From: Drosophila persimilis
Lineage: Eukaryota > Arthropoda > Insecta > Diptera > Drosophilidae
Length of the DNA: 64,000 nt
Assembly (NCBI RefSeq): GCF_003286085.1
Contig: NW_020825611.1
Span: 21,829 to 85,828 of the forward strand
Direction: 5' to 3'
Within the stretch, counting starts at the first letter, position 1, and every line of letters starts with the position of its first letter. A program made the translations under genes and the position numbers. Under the pieces are notes generated by a model that saw only the letters and a list, made by a program, of their open reading frames with translations, searched no databases and was not told where the DNA came from. Shown in pieces: positions 43,130 through 55,200 of this stretch.

Positions 43130-46100
43130 CGTTACCATCACCCCCAGAGAATTCTTCTCCTCCTCCTAATCAGAATCAACCTTCCACTTCGCATGCTCTC
43201 CATGCGACAGCTATGGATAGAGTTATTCTGGCTACGTCGATCGTAAGCGTCCGAACAAATAATGGTGAATATGTTTTGGCCCGAGCTCTGCTTGACTCGG
43301 GGTCTCAAACCAATTTTATAACTGAAGACTTAGCACAGCGCTTACAGATCCGTAGGGAGGAGTCGTGTATCAACTTGCTTGGTATTGGTGAATCCAATTC
43401 ACAAGTCAAGAAAAAGATACACACGGTGGTGAAGTCGCGAATTACTGGTAGTAAGTTTTCGGTTGATTTCTGGATTTTAAGGTCCATTTCGGGGTATCAC
43501 CCTGATCAAACACTTAACGTGAGTGACTGGAAAATCCCGAAGAACTTACCACTTGCAGACCTATATTTCTTCAAGCCACAGAAGATAGATATGTTGATAG
43601 GTGCAGAAACATTTTTCGAACTTTTATCTGTTGGTCAGATTCGACAAGGTCCTGACTATCCAACTCTGCAGAAAACGCTTCTCGGCTGGATTGTGTTGGG
43701 CAGATACACTCCAAAGGTGACTGCCACCCAAGAAGCGAGGAATTGTTTGAGTTGTCGAGAAGAGTCAGTGATACACATCGAAAACACATTACAAAAGTTT
43801 TGGTCACTGGAAGAATTGCCGTCTTCTAAAAAGTCTTTATCTCCTGAACACAAGTTATGTGAAAAGCATTATAGAAGGACTATTCAGGTCGTGCCTTCAC
43901 GTCGGTTTGAAGTAAGACTGCCGTTCAAATCAGATCCAAGTATCTTAGGCAACTCCTACGCCTAAACGGCGGTTTTTATCGCTTGAAAAAAGATTGTCTC
44001 GTGACCCCGAGTTACAGAAAATGTACTTGGAGTTCATGGAAGAGTACCTCTCCTTGGGTCACATGTCTACCACAGACAACACAATCCCGAAAACTCCACA
44101 TTATTTCATTCCACATCAGTGTGTGTTGAGGCCCCAAAGCACGTCGACCAAGCTCCGCGTCGTTTTCGATGCGTCTTGTAAAACGTCCTCTCAGGTGGCC
44201 TTGAACGACATATTGATGGTCGGTCCTACGATAAAGGATGAGCTGTATTCGACATTGCTCCGATTCAGACTACACAGGTACGCCTGGACAGCCGATGTCA
44301 AGAAGATGTATCGCCAAGTCTGGGTCGCTGATGCGGATAGACAATTCCAGCTCATAGTGTGAGAAGAGACCCATCTGAGTCCTTGAGAATATACCAGCTC
44401 AACACCGTAACATATGGGACTGGACCAGCCCCATTTTTGGCTATTCGGTGTTTGAAGAGGTTGAGTGAGTCTGCAAAACTCTCATTCCCTAAAGCTGCTG
44501 AAGTTATTGACTCCGACTTCTATGTCGATGACATGTTGACTGGTGCTGGATGCGTAGAGGAGTTAAAGACAATTAAGTCTGATCTGGCTCAGGTTCTTCA
44601 AACCGCTGGGTTTGAATTGACTAAATGGTTTTCGAACTCACTTGAGGTCACCGCATCCGAGAGCACAGTTAAACCGATAACGATCTCGGACTCAGAGTCA
44701 ACTAAGGCGTTAGGAATATCGTGGCTGCCACACGAAGACGTCTTTAAGTTCCAAATTGACACGTCAGTTATGGGTCTCCGAGCGACAAAACGGAACATAT
44801 TATCGGTGACATCAAAGCTGTTTGACCCCCTTGGCTTGTTAAGTCCTTTAGTAATTAAGGGAAAGATCCTACTGCAGGAGCTTTGGCTTAACAAGCTAGG
44901 TTGGGATGAGTCAATTCCAATGAACTTGGAAACAGCATGGAACTTATTAAAAGAATCCTTGGGTCAGTTGGAGAAGATTACCATACCTCGATTTGTGCAT
45001 ACTGATCTCATGTCACCGATTCAAGTACATGCCTTTGCCGACGCATCCATGAGAGCTTATGGAGCCTGCGTCTATATCCGTAGAAAGACTGCAGAAGGTT
45101 TCGAGGTCTCCTTATTGACTGCAAAGTCGAAAGTAGCGCCACCCAAGACGAAAACGCTCCCAAGGCTTGAGTTATGTGCCGCTCACCTTCTAGCAGACCT
45201 TTGTCACCGAATCAAATCACTGCTCAAGGTTCCAAGTGAGAACGTGATATTCTGGTCAGATTCAGAAGTTACTCTTCATTGGATCAGATCCCACCCTTCG
45301 TCGTTGTCAACATTCGTTGCGAACCGAGTAGCGGAGATTCAAGAGTGGTCAAGTGAAGCTACGTGGCGGCGTGTGCCAACAAAACAGAACCCAGCAGACA
45401 TAGTTTCGAGAGGTTGTGACGTAGAGGAAATCGTGGAGTCGATCTGGTTTGGTGGACCAGAGTTCTTAAAGTTTGAAGAAGAGAGCTGGCCCAGAAATCC
45501 ACACTTCGAGCTTTCCGAAGAAGAGATACAGATGAAAGTCGGAAGAAATCGGTCACACTGACCGGCGCGGCCAAGTCAAATTATTTAGTGGATGTAATCG
45601 AGGGATACTCGTCACACCTCAAACTGCTAAGAGTGTTCGTTTTCGTGTTCCGCTTCATCCGAAAATGCAAAGACAAAAGTCTCAACTTTGGAAAAATTCC
45701 GTCATCCGTAGAATACGACGAGGCGTTTCTAAAAATAGTCGAAATAACACAGAAAAATGAGTCTCAAGAAGATATTGAAAGGGTTCGTAAAGGCACCAAG
45801 TTAGGACCCAGTCTTCAGCGCTTAAATCCCTTCCTCCATGAAGAGGCTGGGACATGGTGCTCTTTTTCGTTGTTGCGAGTTGGAAGGCGACTAGTTAACG
45901 CTCCTATGTCATATAATGCCAAGTTTCCCTTTTTATTGACAAAACGCTCGCAGTTTGTGCGACATACGTTCGCTATCTGCATCAAACGAGTTTTCATGCC
46001 GGCCCACGAGCACTCGTGAGTATCCTTAGACAACGCATTTGGATAGTGAATGCTCAGGCGGTCTGCAGGGCGACAGTTAGGTCATGTATTCGTTGCTTTA

Positions 46101-47083
46101 AATGCAAGCCGCTACTCCAGACCCAAATGATGGGCAACTTACCCGCAGACCGGCTCCGTGCTCTCCGCCCATTTTCAGTATGTGGCGTTGATTTTTGTGG
46201 CCCAGTCTATACGACTCTGAAAATTCGTGGAAGGCCCCCTTATAAGTCCTACATAGCGTTATTTGTCTGTTTTGCGTCCAAGGCGGTTCATTTAAAAATT
46301 GTCTCCGATTTGACGACTAATTCCTTCTTGTTGGCATTCCAAAGGTTCGTCGGTCGTCGATGATGTCCGCAACGCGTGAACTGCGACAACGCGACAAATT
46401 TCGTCGGAGCAAGTCGCCACTTCAGCGAACTGCGGAGGAAGATAGAGGCGGAAGCGGACGCGATACGCGAATTTGCGTCAAGAAGCAGGTGCGAGATTGC
46501 CTTCATACCGCCTCGAGCACCGCACATGGGCGGACTTTGGCAGGCCGGTGTGAAGTCTGCCAAGGGCCTACTCCTACGGGCAGTCGGAAGCGCTCTCCTC
46601 ACCGCAGATTAGCTGGAGACCGTGCTGGTCGGGATCGAGGCGGTACTCAACTCGCGCCCGCTAGGACCCCTAAGCCCAGACCCAAGCGACTGAGACATGC
46701 TGACTCCTGGGCACCTGCTGACAGGCGGGCCGCTCATCGCACCCCCAGCACCCAGGACCCCGGACCAGGAGGGTCTGAGCTGCTTAAAGCGATGGCGGCT
46801 TGTCTCGTCAGCCAGGCAAATGTTCTGGCAGCGATGGTCCCGGGAGTATGTGCTGGGATTGAAAATAAGATTCAAGTGGCACCAGGAGGAACCAAACATC
46901 AAGGAAAGCGACCTCGTAATCGTCGCCGAGGACAACCTGCCCCCTCAACAGGGGCTCCTCGGAAGGGTGGTCGTTACAACCGCCGGGCAGGACGGAAGGG
47001 TCAGAGTGGTCGACCTAAGGACGAGCAGCGGAGCCACGTTCAGGAGGCCAATCCACAAGTTGGCTCTTCTGCCACTGGTTTGA
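43096..47083 (+). pseudogene. BEL/Pao pol, broken
   Basis: 43096-43965: retropepsin region with LLDSGSQTNFI. 43994-44362: reverse transcriptase fingers (KLRVVFDASCKTS, YAWTADVKKMYRQVW); a frameshift at 44360 follows LIV. 44359-45561: RT palm with FYVDDML and RNase H with HAFADASMRAYGACVYI. 45588-46019: integrase zinc region, broken near 45950. 46016-46363: GVDFCGP and FASKAVHLKIVSDL. 46376-46612: NCDNATNFVGA and PHMGGLWQAGVKSAKG, ending at a stop. 46697-47083: integrase C-terminus. At least five frameshifts or stops. GC content and codon use change near 46365, which may mark a recombination point. Confidence 0.85.
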
Positions 47084-47110
47084 AGCCTTCCAGGCCTTCA
47101 ACGGGGCCGG

Positions 47111-47382
47111 TGTATAATACTTGTTATTAGGATCGTATTTTATGAAGTCTAGTGTAAGTTAGGCTAGGGCAAAGCGGGAGCGCAATATAAGCTCGCTCTC
47201 TCGCTCTTGGCGAATTCGCCCCACTTTGCAACCGTAGGTAAGATAGGCGCAGAAGAAATTGTTTGAATATATGAAGAGAAGTCGAGAAAAATCTCCTTTT
47301 TTTTCGTCGTCGTAAAATACAAATTTGCAGTCACCCAAGTTTTTCGGTCTCTTTATTTTAGAAAAACTATTCTAAATTTTCA
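47111..47382 (+). mobile_element. 3' LTR of BEL element
   Basis: TGTATAATAC start and ATTTTCA end, 272 bp. The bases after it (GGAATTAATGATGCAG) are the same as after the LTR stump at 10508, so this LTR and its right flank were duplicated together. Confidence 0.88.
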
Positions 47383-48002
47383 GGAATTAATGATGCAGTA
47401 TCGAAACTTTAAAGGAATCATTTAGTCACGGCACTTTGTAACGGCGATGCCTTATTGTAAAATTAAACTTATTTTTCGCTGAAATATTTTAAAAGTTAGG
47501 CGTATGCCAAATAAATTGTATTCTCTAACGTTTTGATTTTAAAAACCTTTCTTTTTTATCACCCACTTATACAAAAAAGATTCTTTAACGAGCGGGAACG
47601 AAATTAACTCTGAATTATGCTCGCACTTGTCATGAGATAGGAGAGTGGAACTTTTCTCCCTCTCTCTCTTTCTTACACACAAGCCCGCCGTTCCGTCTCG
47701 CTTCCCTCCGCCAGAGCGAACACACTGCACGAGAAAGAGTGTGTGAGATGGATAGAGAGATCGAGAGAGAATGAGTAAGCGCGTGGAAGGCGATTTGGTC
47801 GTTATAATAACGATCCGATCTCATCCACATTTGACAGTCTAGTAAATATGGCGTTCTCTATGATTCTGCGTTAATTGTGAATGCCACAGATTTTTCGTCT
47901 TTGTGGGGGCGGACGGGTCCAGGTGTCTGGATATACAATTTGGTTTCATGGTCTCTGATATCTAGGTGCTCATCACGGACGCTCATAGGACGAAAAGGCT
48001 TT

Positions 48003-49539
48003 ACTGGCGTCCTCACCGCGGCCGGTTGGCGGTACAATGTCCAGAAGACTGCCGGCCGATTGCTAGAGGTCCTCCGCATGTCCGGACCCATGCCCAAGCG
48101 GGGCGAGGCTCGCTTACTCTGTGGCGGCTGTGGTCGGCCTCGGCAAGGAGTGCCTCGGCTACAATCCCTACGAGGTGCTCGACGAACAGAAGGAGGCGAT
48201 CCGTCGCTCCGTGTCCGCCGCCTGCCGTATCCTGGCCGAGCTGGACACCGACAGAATCGAAGTTGAAAACTGCGGCCACGCCGTGTCCGCCGCCGAGGGG
48301 GCCGCATTGGGCATCTGGCTCTACCAGGAGCTGCGTAACCCACAGAACAGGATTCCAGTGCCGTCGCTGGACTTATACGCAAGAAAAGACGAGGTCTGCG
48401 ACCTCGAAGGATGGCGCATTGGTCTGCAGAAGGCAGCCGCCCAGAACCTGACGAGACAGCTGCAGGAGATGCCCTCCAACCTCCTCACACCCACAGCTTT
48501 TGCGCAGAATGTCGTCGAGGTGCTGTGCAAATCCGGTGTCAATGTGGAGGTCATGGTCGAGGGCTGGGCCGAGAGCCAGTCAATGCACGCCTTCCTGGCT
48601 GTGGGCAAGGCCTCGTGCGAGCCACCCATCTTCCTGGAGCTGAGTTACTACGGCACCTGTGCCGAGGAGCGCCCCATTGTGCTGGTGGGCCAAGGCGTGA
48701 CTTACGATGCTGGAGGATTGTGCCTGAAAGAGAAACATGAGCTCTTCCATATGCGTGGCGACATGACCGGGGCCGCCGTTGTGGTGGCCTGTTGTCGAGC
48801 TGTGGCTGGCCTGCGTTTACCGGTAAGTACTCAGGACAGAAATGATATCTCCTTGAATAATAATGCTGTTCTTAGGTCAACATTCGCGGCCTGATACCTC
48901 TTTGTGAAAACGTAGTGGGCTGCAATTCGGTCCGTACTGGGGACATGGTCAAGTCCATGAACGGCAAGACCATCGAGATCCAGTGCACCGATCACGAGGA
49001 TGTACTGGTCCTGGCAGACGCCCTGCTGTATGCGCAAAACTTCTGTCCCAAGTGCATCATTGACGTCGGCACCTGCTCGGGCTACATGCGCCAGGCCCTG
49101 GATGAGTCGGCTGCGGGGGTCTTTACCAACTCGGAGATCCTGTGGCAGCAGATCAAGCACGCCAGCATGCATACCGGAGATCGTGTGTGGCGCTTCCCAT
49201 TGTGGGAATATTACAGCAAGGCCGTGCGTGCCGGGGGACGCAGCGATGTGCAGAACTATGGCATTGACGGAGGTGGACGTCCCTGCAAGGCCGCTGCCTT
49301 TCTCCGTGAGTTTGTGCCCTGTGGCCAGTGGATGTATATTGTGAGTATTGTGGGGCGCTTTGTTGGGGCGCAAATCTTATGGACTTTCTCCCTCAAAGGA
49401 TGCCAAAAATGTTATGGTGACAAAGGGCTTCGAATACGAGTATCTGCGCAAGGGAATGGCCGGCCGCCCGACCCGAACACTGGTGGAGTTTATTGCTCAG
49501 ACGATTTGCAAGGATACGGCCCCACGTTTGGCCAAGTAA
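48003..49539 (+). pseudogene. Sperm-leucylaminopeptidase-like gene, broken duplicate
   Basis: Exons correspond to 48003-48822, 48876-49340 and 49399-49539, almost identical to the gene at 11449-13218. A ~650-bp deletion removed the promoter region, start codon and first ~65 codons, joining DINE sequence to TGGCGTCCTC. A second deletion of 35 bases near 48112 shifts the frame. Splice sites and the rest are intact, and replacements are few (for example K to M near 48552, K to E at 49206), so the loss is recent. Only an N-terminally truncated product could be made. Confidence 0.88.
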
Positions 49540-49818
49540 TCAATCTCTAACGGGAATCCAATGTTATATATATTTTTTACTGTGTTTTTTGACGATGCCA
49601 CACACGAACACAAAATTACACTTGAGCTATGATCACTCTATTTTACATATGTTTTCGCATATAAAACAGAGAAACAGCGCTAGTGTTCGATCTTTTGTTG
49701 GGTCCTGGGCTTCCAACTATTGAACATGATAACTAGACACTGTGGATTATTGCTTTGTCAGACTCTACCCGGAATCGGGTATTATATGTAATATCAGTGG
49801 TATCACTAAAAGTGAGTG

Positions 49819-51080
49819 CTACGCCAGGGAGACTGCATGAGTAATCACAACGTTTATGTCAATGGGTGGATAGTTTTGCAGCAGCTTCACATTCGAGGCA
49901 AAGTCGTTCTCTAAAATTGCTTCCCTTTGGATTCTATAAATCAGTAAATACATCAGTAAATGCAAATGAATCAGTTCAAAGTCAGCGCATGCTTACAATA
50001 TCATGGTTCAGCAGATTTTGATGAGAAAATTAAAGCGCTGCTCGTCCGAGAATACCTAATCCCAAATTCGCAGCACATCGGGCAGCGGAAACTCCTGCGA
50101 GAGCAGGAGGGTGAGCCACCTGAAGCTGTAGTACTGCGGAGGCAGCTCTTGGCTCTTCAGATGCTATATCTTTAGTCTTCAGCATGTTAGATAGCAGGCC
50201 CATCATGAACTTTATACCACCCTCCGCATCGTCCAGAGTCTTGATGAAGAAGTCGCGTATCTCGCTCATTAGAGCCGTGAAGCAGAAGAAACAGTCTGCC
50301 TCCGCGTGGGCGCGGTACGAGAGATCCGGATCCGAGGCCATCACATAGTAGATGGGTCCGACAATCTCATTCATGCCCTGTACGTAACCCAGGCCAGGAC
50401 GTTCGCCGAGCTGAGCACCGTGGGCACTACCCGTTTGTGAAGCCGGCGCCCGTGCTCGCCTTTACTGTGCACCACAATGTCACAGGGATACTCTGTGGGC
50501 TGCTGAAAGAACGAGATGTCGGGACACAGGCGCCTCACATCTTTGCCGATCTGCAGCAGAAATTTGTTGTCATTGAAGAATGTGTTCCAGGCGCTTTCTG
50601 GCCCCTCGCTAAGCGGATGATCTTGTAGGCCAACGCCCCTTGAATCAACAGCGACGTCCCCGTCCCCGTCGCCTTCTCCAGCTCCATTGCAGCTGTGTCC
50701 CGGGGGGAGTACCAATTCCTCAATGAACTGCTGGTACAGGGCTCGCTTCTGGGCCAGCGTGGTCGTCCAACTGCTGCGTCTTGGTCCCAAGTAGCCCAAC
50801 AGCAGTTTCCAGCTGAGTGCACGGAAGCTTTGTACATCGGGCACACCTGTGGATTGGATTGGATTCATGTCCATGAATTACTACGCCTATCAGAAGTGTG
50901 ATATCCCACCATTAAACGTAAGTCTGCGCAGCTCCTTTAGGTCAACCACATCCTGGGCCAGCGCATCATCGAACTCTTTTACACTGAAAGATACAGGGGG
51001 GGATAACAATCTTTTGTTCTTAATTCCCGAAAACACGTCACATTTTTGTGTCGTCCATACCGCGCCTTGAAAATGGACAT
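49819..51080 (-). pseudogene. TBC1D13-like pseudogene (copy B)
   Basis: Same exons and same disabling lesions as 13498-14752. Copy B keeps the bases coding LKELRRLTFNGG (around 50930) that are partly deleted in copy A, which shows the second exon more completely. Confidence 0.85.
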
Positions 51081-51550
51081 GCTTTGGCTGTATGCGGGCG
51101 AGGATCTCGGTCTGCTCCATGCAGGGACAGTCGCTTTGCAATGATGTGGACTGGACTTATATTATTGCTTTGTTGTCATCCAGCCAGCTGCATTATTGCT
51201 TTTTCCAATACAGTTTGAAGCAGAAACAATTTTGATATTCCGTCGAATATTTTTAGATATCTAGATCTCTCAGCCCTGCCCACATAATTTTATCCGATTA
51301 ATGAATCAATTTTCTACTTAACTGTCTTGTTTTAAATACTTGACTTTAATTGTTTTTGCGTCAATTTTGGTTCCTCAACAACAATATATGTATGTAGCTG
51401 AAAACCCGAACTTAGCCCTCTTAAGCCCCCTCTATTTAAATAGTTCAAATACTGGAGGTAAATGACGGAAAATATTAACGATTGTCAATTCTTCTTGTAG
51501 ACTCATGCCATCTTTCCTCTGAACTTAAAAAAAACGAGGGGGAACGTTGT

Positions 51551-51574
51551 GAGCCGCGGCAAAGGCCGCGGCTC
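51551..51574 (-). terminator. 3'-terminal hairpin of the Helentron
   Basis: Perfect 10-bp stem GAGCCGCGGC/GCCGCGGCTC with a 4-base loop, 16 bases from the element end. Helitron-type elements carry such a hairpin near the 3' end as the replication/transposition stop signal. The DINEs have a diverged version with GAGTTGC/GCAACTC at the same place. Confidence 0.8.
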
Positions 51575-52273
51575 TACTTTATACCCGGTACTCAGTCAGT
51601 ATATACGTGAGCTTATGATCTACATACATGTATGTAAGTTATAAAATATATTTTATACATAAACGCCGCTCGAATTAGCTCCCAATTTAATACATTAAAT
51701 TGGTACCCAGGGAACACCACGGGGAGGCCATCACGATGCAATGGGGTCACTCTAGCCAAAATATAATCTTGGGGACCTACGAGTCGACTTGAGCTGCTTT
51801 TAAAAGCATTTTTAAGCTCCATATTCCCCAAAAATTAAAAAAAGGATTCCAATCCTTTATAAAAAATATCTAAACTAACAAGAATACCTATATACATACA
51901 TAGAAATGATTAATAATAGAACTATTTCAACCTAAACTTAATTAACAAAATAATAAAACGGATAAAAATGAAAAAGGTTTAACAAAGGTAAAGATTAAAG
52001 AATTAATATAATTCAGAATACGGCTAAATAATACAAAATATTAAATATTTACACTAATGCCTGATTACCAAAAAAGTTTAGTCTTCTGCCTCTCTAACAT
52101 TAACTAAAATTCCACTATGATAACTATAGATAGTCTCAAAGGTGCGCGCGGTGGCCCTGCTATCGGAAATGTTTGAAAACGCCCAGTCAATATGCGTATC
52201 GCAATTGGTTGTGGACGAGTTCAAATCTAACAATGACCTACAATTCCTTTCTGAAAGGAATTCATAAATTTTC
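51575..52273. other. 3' region of the Helentron
   Basis: AT-rich between hairpin and ORF stop. The part 52078-52305 on the minus strand, in another frame, still encodes the missing end of the endonuclease domain (NCDTHIDWAFSNISD). The remainder, 51605-52077, shows nothing I recognise. Confidence 0.6.
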
Positions 52274-55200
52274 TTACAGCAACCTGAAAGGGAACTGAAG
52301 GCATAAATTAAAATCTCCTAACACTACGGAATTTCTATCTAAAAATGGATGCCGTTGAAATAAGACCTCAAATTCTGCTTCGAACTTTCGCAACGGATAC
52401 GTGGGGGTTCTGTAAATAACAATAAAACCGACAGATTTGTACTTAAACAAAGCATACTCGAACACTGGAGATGCTAAGTTCCCGGAATCCGCATAATATC
52501 GATTACTTTCAATAATACTACAATGATTCAAAAGTTCATTCCTAACGAATATTAGAATGCCTCTTTTCGGTCTAGCTCCGCTGGCTACGGACTGGCAATC
52601 TAACCGCACTGCTGTGGAAAAGCCAGGAATATTATAAGCTTCATTAGAGTATGTGGAAGCCTCAACGAAGCACAAAATAGAAGATTTGAGCATTAGCTGA
52701 TCAGAACAGACATCGATAAAATGGCAGTGCAAGCTTTCCGTATTATGGAAGAAAATATTTAATTCGGACGGATTGAGTAAACAATCGAAGTGGGTGTGAA
52801 GTAACTTAGCGGAACGCAAGTTCTCCATCTCTTTCGCGACAGGACAGTCCCGCTTGGGTCTCGAAGGAATGAGTGGTCCAACGATATAAAGTCCGTTCGC
52901 ACTGGTGGCCCTACTACAAGCTACATACAATGCTTCTCTTTGCATATTGGATGAAGTGTGGACGACCACTTTGCTGTATGTTGCTCCCTGACTCTTATGA
53001 ATAGTTATAGCTTCAGCAGCTACAATCGGAAACTGTTTTCGGTCAATAGTAACTTGTTCATTTTGATGGTATTGAAAACTTTTTGTAGTTTTCTGAACTG
53101 GGGTCCAAGAAGATTCGTTACTATGGCTGCGCTTTGACCGTGCGTTAACTCCTACGCTTTCCTCGAGAAAATGTATCCAAAGAAGTTCGGGAGTATTGGA
53201 TGAGCTGAGATCTATCTGCATTAAAACACCAGTGGCTCCGTTAACAAGACCATCTGATGTATCTACATTGACTGTCATCATATATTTAGCCGTGGTTTTG
53301 AGAACCAATGAAGTGCACAAGCCTTGTGTATTCGAAGTTTTGAAACTCTTAACAGAGTCCAGATATTTTGTTTTGATGTCTGGGTTAAGATGCTCGGCTT
53401 TGATGGAGTCTAAAGCTATTGAAGTATATTCTGCAGTCATAATCGATGATAGCTTCTCCTTATTGTACTTATCTGTCTCGCTATTGCTATAAAATAAGTG
53501 GATCGCATCTCTTGGTGCTTCACTGCCGTGAACTATTCGGTCCCTAAGCAATTGAATATCTTCTGACGTCATTACGGCCGATGCCATGTTATTTAGTGCG
53601 GTTGCAAAAGGTTGGTCATCTCGCTGTCGCATTATCTCTGTAAGTTCGAAAAACTTGAAGCCATCCCAGAGACTAGAGCCAACTATCGCACTGTATGGAT
53701 TATGCGCCCCTGATGAGGATTTGAATATCCAACGATCACCTACTGGACATAACTGCCTTAGATCGCCAAACACGATAACAGAAATGCCACCGAAAGGACT
53801 CTCGGGCCTTGAAAATATTTGTTTTAGACGCATATCCAAATATGAAAACATTTTTTCACCGACCATAGAAATTTCGTCAATTATAAGAATTTTAAGATCA
53901 ATAAATCTTGAACGCAAGGTATTTAACAAATCTGGACCCAATTGTTTAAAAGCATGGTTGGATTGATTGAGAGGTAAAGAAAACATTGAGTGAAGTGTGG
54001 CACCTCCAATACCAAATGCAGCTTTTCCTGTGGGAGCACACAGCAGAACTTTAACAGTTTCTGGGTTAGATCCTGGTCTACGATTAAACTCCTGGGAAAT
54101 GGTCTGAAAAATGGTAGATATGGTTCTACTCTTGCCGACGCCTGCGCCGCCACCTACAAACTCATAAAAAACTGCCTTATTTCTCACATTATGCAGAACA
54201 TGGGTGAGATAGGTTTTTTGCTTCAAATTAAGCGATCTAATCAAATTAGCTAAAATATTAAGGGAAACAATAGGAGGAAGCTTAATTAGTCGAATACTTC
54301 TATCTTGATCCGCTGCCTGGTCATTCAAGTTCAAAACATTTATCTGGGAACTTATTTCTGGAATCGCTAAAGCCCTAAACTCCTCAGCAATTGCCTCATC
54401 AACTACCTCTTCACCTTCCTCCCTATTCTCTTGGGCTTCCATGGCCCTCCTAAGCGCGTCTTCCAAATCTCCTAATGCATTGAATTTTTGGAAATTTGAA
54501 TTTACCAACTCCTGATGATTATTATAAAGATCCTCGCAATTTACGCTCACTAAATCTTTCTCTTCATCTCTCCACGGATAAAACAGCATAGCTAATGCTC
54601 TAAAATAGTTTGACCTATCTGTATTTATATTAAACCTCATATATTTTAAAATGGACGGCTTAGTTCTTTCCCTAATAAAACCACTATTATCGCGGAGAGG
54701 GATAAAAACTTCTACTTGTGCCTCATTTTCTTCGTCCTCTTCATCATCTCTATTTTGGCAGGTTCTTTTCCCGTTTTTAGAAAATTCATAATTTGCTGCA
54801 AAATCGGCTAGACACAGGCCCTCAAGATCAGTTGGTCTTTGTTCATACCGCTCCAGCAATCCTTTGACGAATATGTCAGTGGACTCCTGATGCATATTTT
54901 GTAGGATGCTTGTGGATTTGAGCATTCGAACTCGTTGCTCTGGAGGGAAAGTATTTACTTGAACACATTTGTTGCTAGTTCCGGACAACGGAATTCCTAG
55001 ACAACAATATACGGCTTCCTGAGCAGATATCTCAGTGCCAGAAATAAATTTGTGACCAATATGCTGTAGCTTTTGTCTAATCGTGTAATTGCCCCCTTGA
55101 ACTTCTTTTGCCGCCTCGCGCATAAGCTTTGAAATACCCCTTTGGGTTTTATTTATATAATTTATTATATAGCTACAGCATGCATAAGGGTCCAAAATGT

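Larger units (their letters stand above)
39499..47382 (+). mobile_element. BEL/Pao retrotransposon, full length but decayed
   Basis: Bounded by matching LTRs (39499-39791 and 47111-47382) with gag, protease, reverse transcriptase, RNase H and integrase in BEL order between them. A primer-binding-like TGGCGCCCCCGGGTGG follows the 5' LTR immediately. A 1.1-kb DINE sits in the leader. There are several frameshifts and stops in pol. I see no target-site duplication. The 3' LTR is the boundary of the duplicated gene segment (copy B). Confidence 0.88.
47269..51532. repeat. Segmental duplication, copy B
   Basis: Partner of 10373-15213. It includes the BEL LTR end, flank, the DINE fragment, a truncated aminopeptidase gene and the TBC pseudogene. 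Parts without genes (47383-48002, 49540-49818, 51081-51534) are the equivalents of the flanks in copy A. The segment ends at an A tract where the Helentron is inserted. Confidence 0.9.

Noticed and set aside
46360..47130. 256-codon frame in the BEL integrase region
   Set aside because: Out of frame with the recognisable integrase pieces (46376-46612 and 46697-47083), which share the same DNA.
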